From the NCBI GenBank assembly GCA_965220615.1, contig CBDCQL010000001.1, forward strand, positions 558,001 through 622,000: a stretch of DNA of 64,000 nucleotides, given 5' to 3'. Every line of letters begins with the position of its first letter. Within the stretch, counting starts at the first letter, position 1. The translations under genes were made by a program, and so were the position numbers. The DNA comes from JAGWBD01 sp965220615 (lineage in GTDB: Bacteria > Chloroflexota > Anaerolineae > Aggregatilineales > Phototrophicaceae). Under the pieces are notes generated by a model. That model was not told the DNA's origin. It was given only the letters and a program-made list of their open reading frames with translations, and did not search any database. Positions 63,196-64,000 of this stretch are shown piece after piece.

Positions 63196-64000
63196 CGCCC
63201 CGGCCACGCGGGCGACGACCAGCTCCGCCACCCCGCTCTTGGACATCAGCGGCAGTTCCTCCGGCGCGCGCCCCGGCGCCAGCAATGCCACGCGGTTGTC
63301 GTCCACCTCGAAGCCGGCGTCCGCCGCGCTGATGTCGTTGGCCACGACGAGGTCCAGTTTCTTGCGCGCCAGCTTCTCCGCCGCGCGCTGCAACAGTTGC
63401 TCGCTCTCGGCCGCGAAACCGACCAGGTAGTGCGGTCGGCCGCCATGCGAACGCTGTTCGGCCAGCGCCAGCAACACGTCCGCCGTGGGCTCCAGGTCGA
63501 GTTGCAGGCCGTCGCCCTGCTCGCGCTTGCGCAGTTTCTGAGTCTTGCGCTGCGCCGGCCGGAAGTCCGCCACCGCCGCCGCCATGATCAGGGCGTCCGC
63601 CCCCCGCGCAGCCGTCAGGGTGGCCTCCAGCATCTCCTGCGCCGTGTCGACGGCGACGCGCGTCGCACCGACCGGCGTCGGCAGTTGTCGCGCGCTGCTG
63701 ATCAGCGTGACCTCCGCGCCGGCGTCCAGTGCGGCCTGCGCCAGGGCGTGGCCCTGCTTTCCGCTGGAGCGGTTGCCGAGTTGTCGCACCGGGTCCAGCG
63801 CTTCACGCGTGCCACCGGCGGTCACCACCACCTGGCGCCCGGCCAGCACGCCGTCGCGTCCCAGCGCGCGCCGCACATGACCCAGCAACTCGGGCGGCTC
63901 CGGCAGACGGCCGCGTCCGCCGAGGCCGGAGGCGAAGCGCCCCTCGTCGGGCTCGATGAGCCGCACGCCGCGTTCGACCAGGGTCTGCAGGTTGGCCTGG
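63166..64000 (-). CDS. coaBC: Bifunctional CoaBC, partial (C-terminal part)
   Basis: Open to the right edge, so the N-terminal decarboxylase is largely missing; the fragment starts within 'NLQTLVERGVRLIEPDEG', the end of the CoaC domain. The CoaB ligase has 'VVTAGGTREALDPVRQLGN', 'RSSGKQGHALA', 'MAAAVADFRPA' and 'VGFAAESEQLLQRAAEKLARK', then the dimer-region 'VANDIS'. It joins 4'-phosphopantothenate to cysteine in coenzyme A synthesis. Convergent with pcrA, sharing the last 30 bases. Confidence 0.95.
   Translation of the reverse strand, partial: QANLQTLVERGVRLIEPDEGRFASGLGGRGRLPEPPELLGHVRRALGRDGVLAGRQVVVTAGGTREALDPVRQLGNRSSGKQGHALAQAALDAGAEVTLISSARQLPTPVGATRVAVDTAQEMLEATLTAARGADALIMAAAVADFRPAQRKTQKLRKREQGDGLQLDLEPTADVLLALAEQRSHGGRPHYLVGFAAESEQLLQRAAEKLARKKLDLVVANDISAADAGFEVDDNRVALLAPGRAPEELPLMSKSGVAELVVARVAGALVQRAQAGD

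Overview
The window is GC-rich bacterial chromosome with dense, tightly spaced operons and frequent GTG and TTG starts. It most resembles a Chloroflexota (Anaerolineae-like) genome. That is inferred from the gene set and not from a marker-tree: a GldF/GldG-type ABC operon ending in a DUF4340 gene, low-complexity 'PTATP' linkers in secreted proteins, several SH3b/PA14 secreted proteins, paired BMP-family binding proteins, an M6-like metallopeptidase, and the remnant of a ctaA-ctaB fusion gene. There are no tRNA or rRNA genes, no CRISPR array and no transposase gene.

Left part (1-18.7 kb). A LolD/FtsX-type ABC exporter operon with a HEAT-repeat gene opens the window. It is followed by a methyltransferase and a cysteine synthase on the minus strand, the latter behind a strongly structured leader. 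Next come two genes built from one unrecognised ~120-residue domain (one copy, then three fused copies), coupled to plsY. After an ABM monooxygenase lies a 516-bp gap holding a MITE-like repeat and a probable promoter-hairpins-terminator RNA. Then come a DUF554 protein, a secreted metallopeptidase, ssb, a GT39-like membrane protein, a DUF1232 protein, an OmpR-type two-component pair and two tandem DinB-like proteins.

Middle part (18.7-43.3 kb). The GldF/G-like ABC operon is followed by two secreted SH3b proteins, the cobalamin adenosyltransferase and recA with a near-consensus promoter. Next are a lipoprotein, a hicA/hicB pair whose HicB has two domains, a Ddn-like protein, a PhyH dioxygenase, two BMP proteins, a DUF3352 protein and a second ABC-2 exporter operon. 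A decayed ctaA-ctaB pseudogene lies beside a second MITE-like copy. A Ugp-like sugar ABC uptake operon and two tiny single-membrane-segment genes complete this part.

Right part (43.3-64 kb). This holds a secreted protein divergent from a PfkB kinase, an orphan response regulator overlapping an SDR that lacks its catalytic residues, a class A PBP, an isomerase/epimerase and an MBL-fold protein. The most unusual block is 52.7-58.6 kb: four nuclease-like proteins with visible D...ExK-type motifs and a shared DUF5655-like C-terminus, interrupted by a GT2 gene, a repeat array and deoC. One of the four clearly arose by tandem duplication that copied the tail of deoC. The window closes with a second PhyH gene, a third MITE-like copy with a perfect 7-bp flanking direct repeat, a methyltransferase, a PcrA/UvrD helicase and the 3' part of coaBC.

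The best candidates for undescribed biology are the DUF5655 nuclease cluster, the tandem-domain genes at 6.3-7.8 kb, the small RNA-like transcript at 9.0 kb, the cysteine synthase leader, and the MITE-like family that sits just downstream of stop codons.
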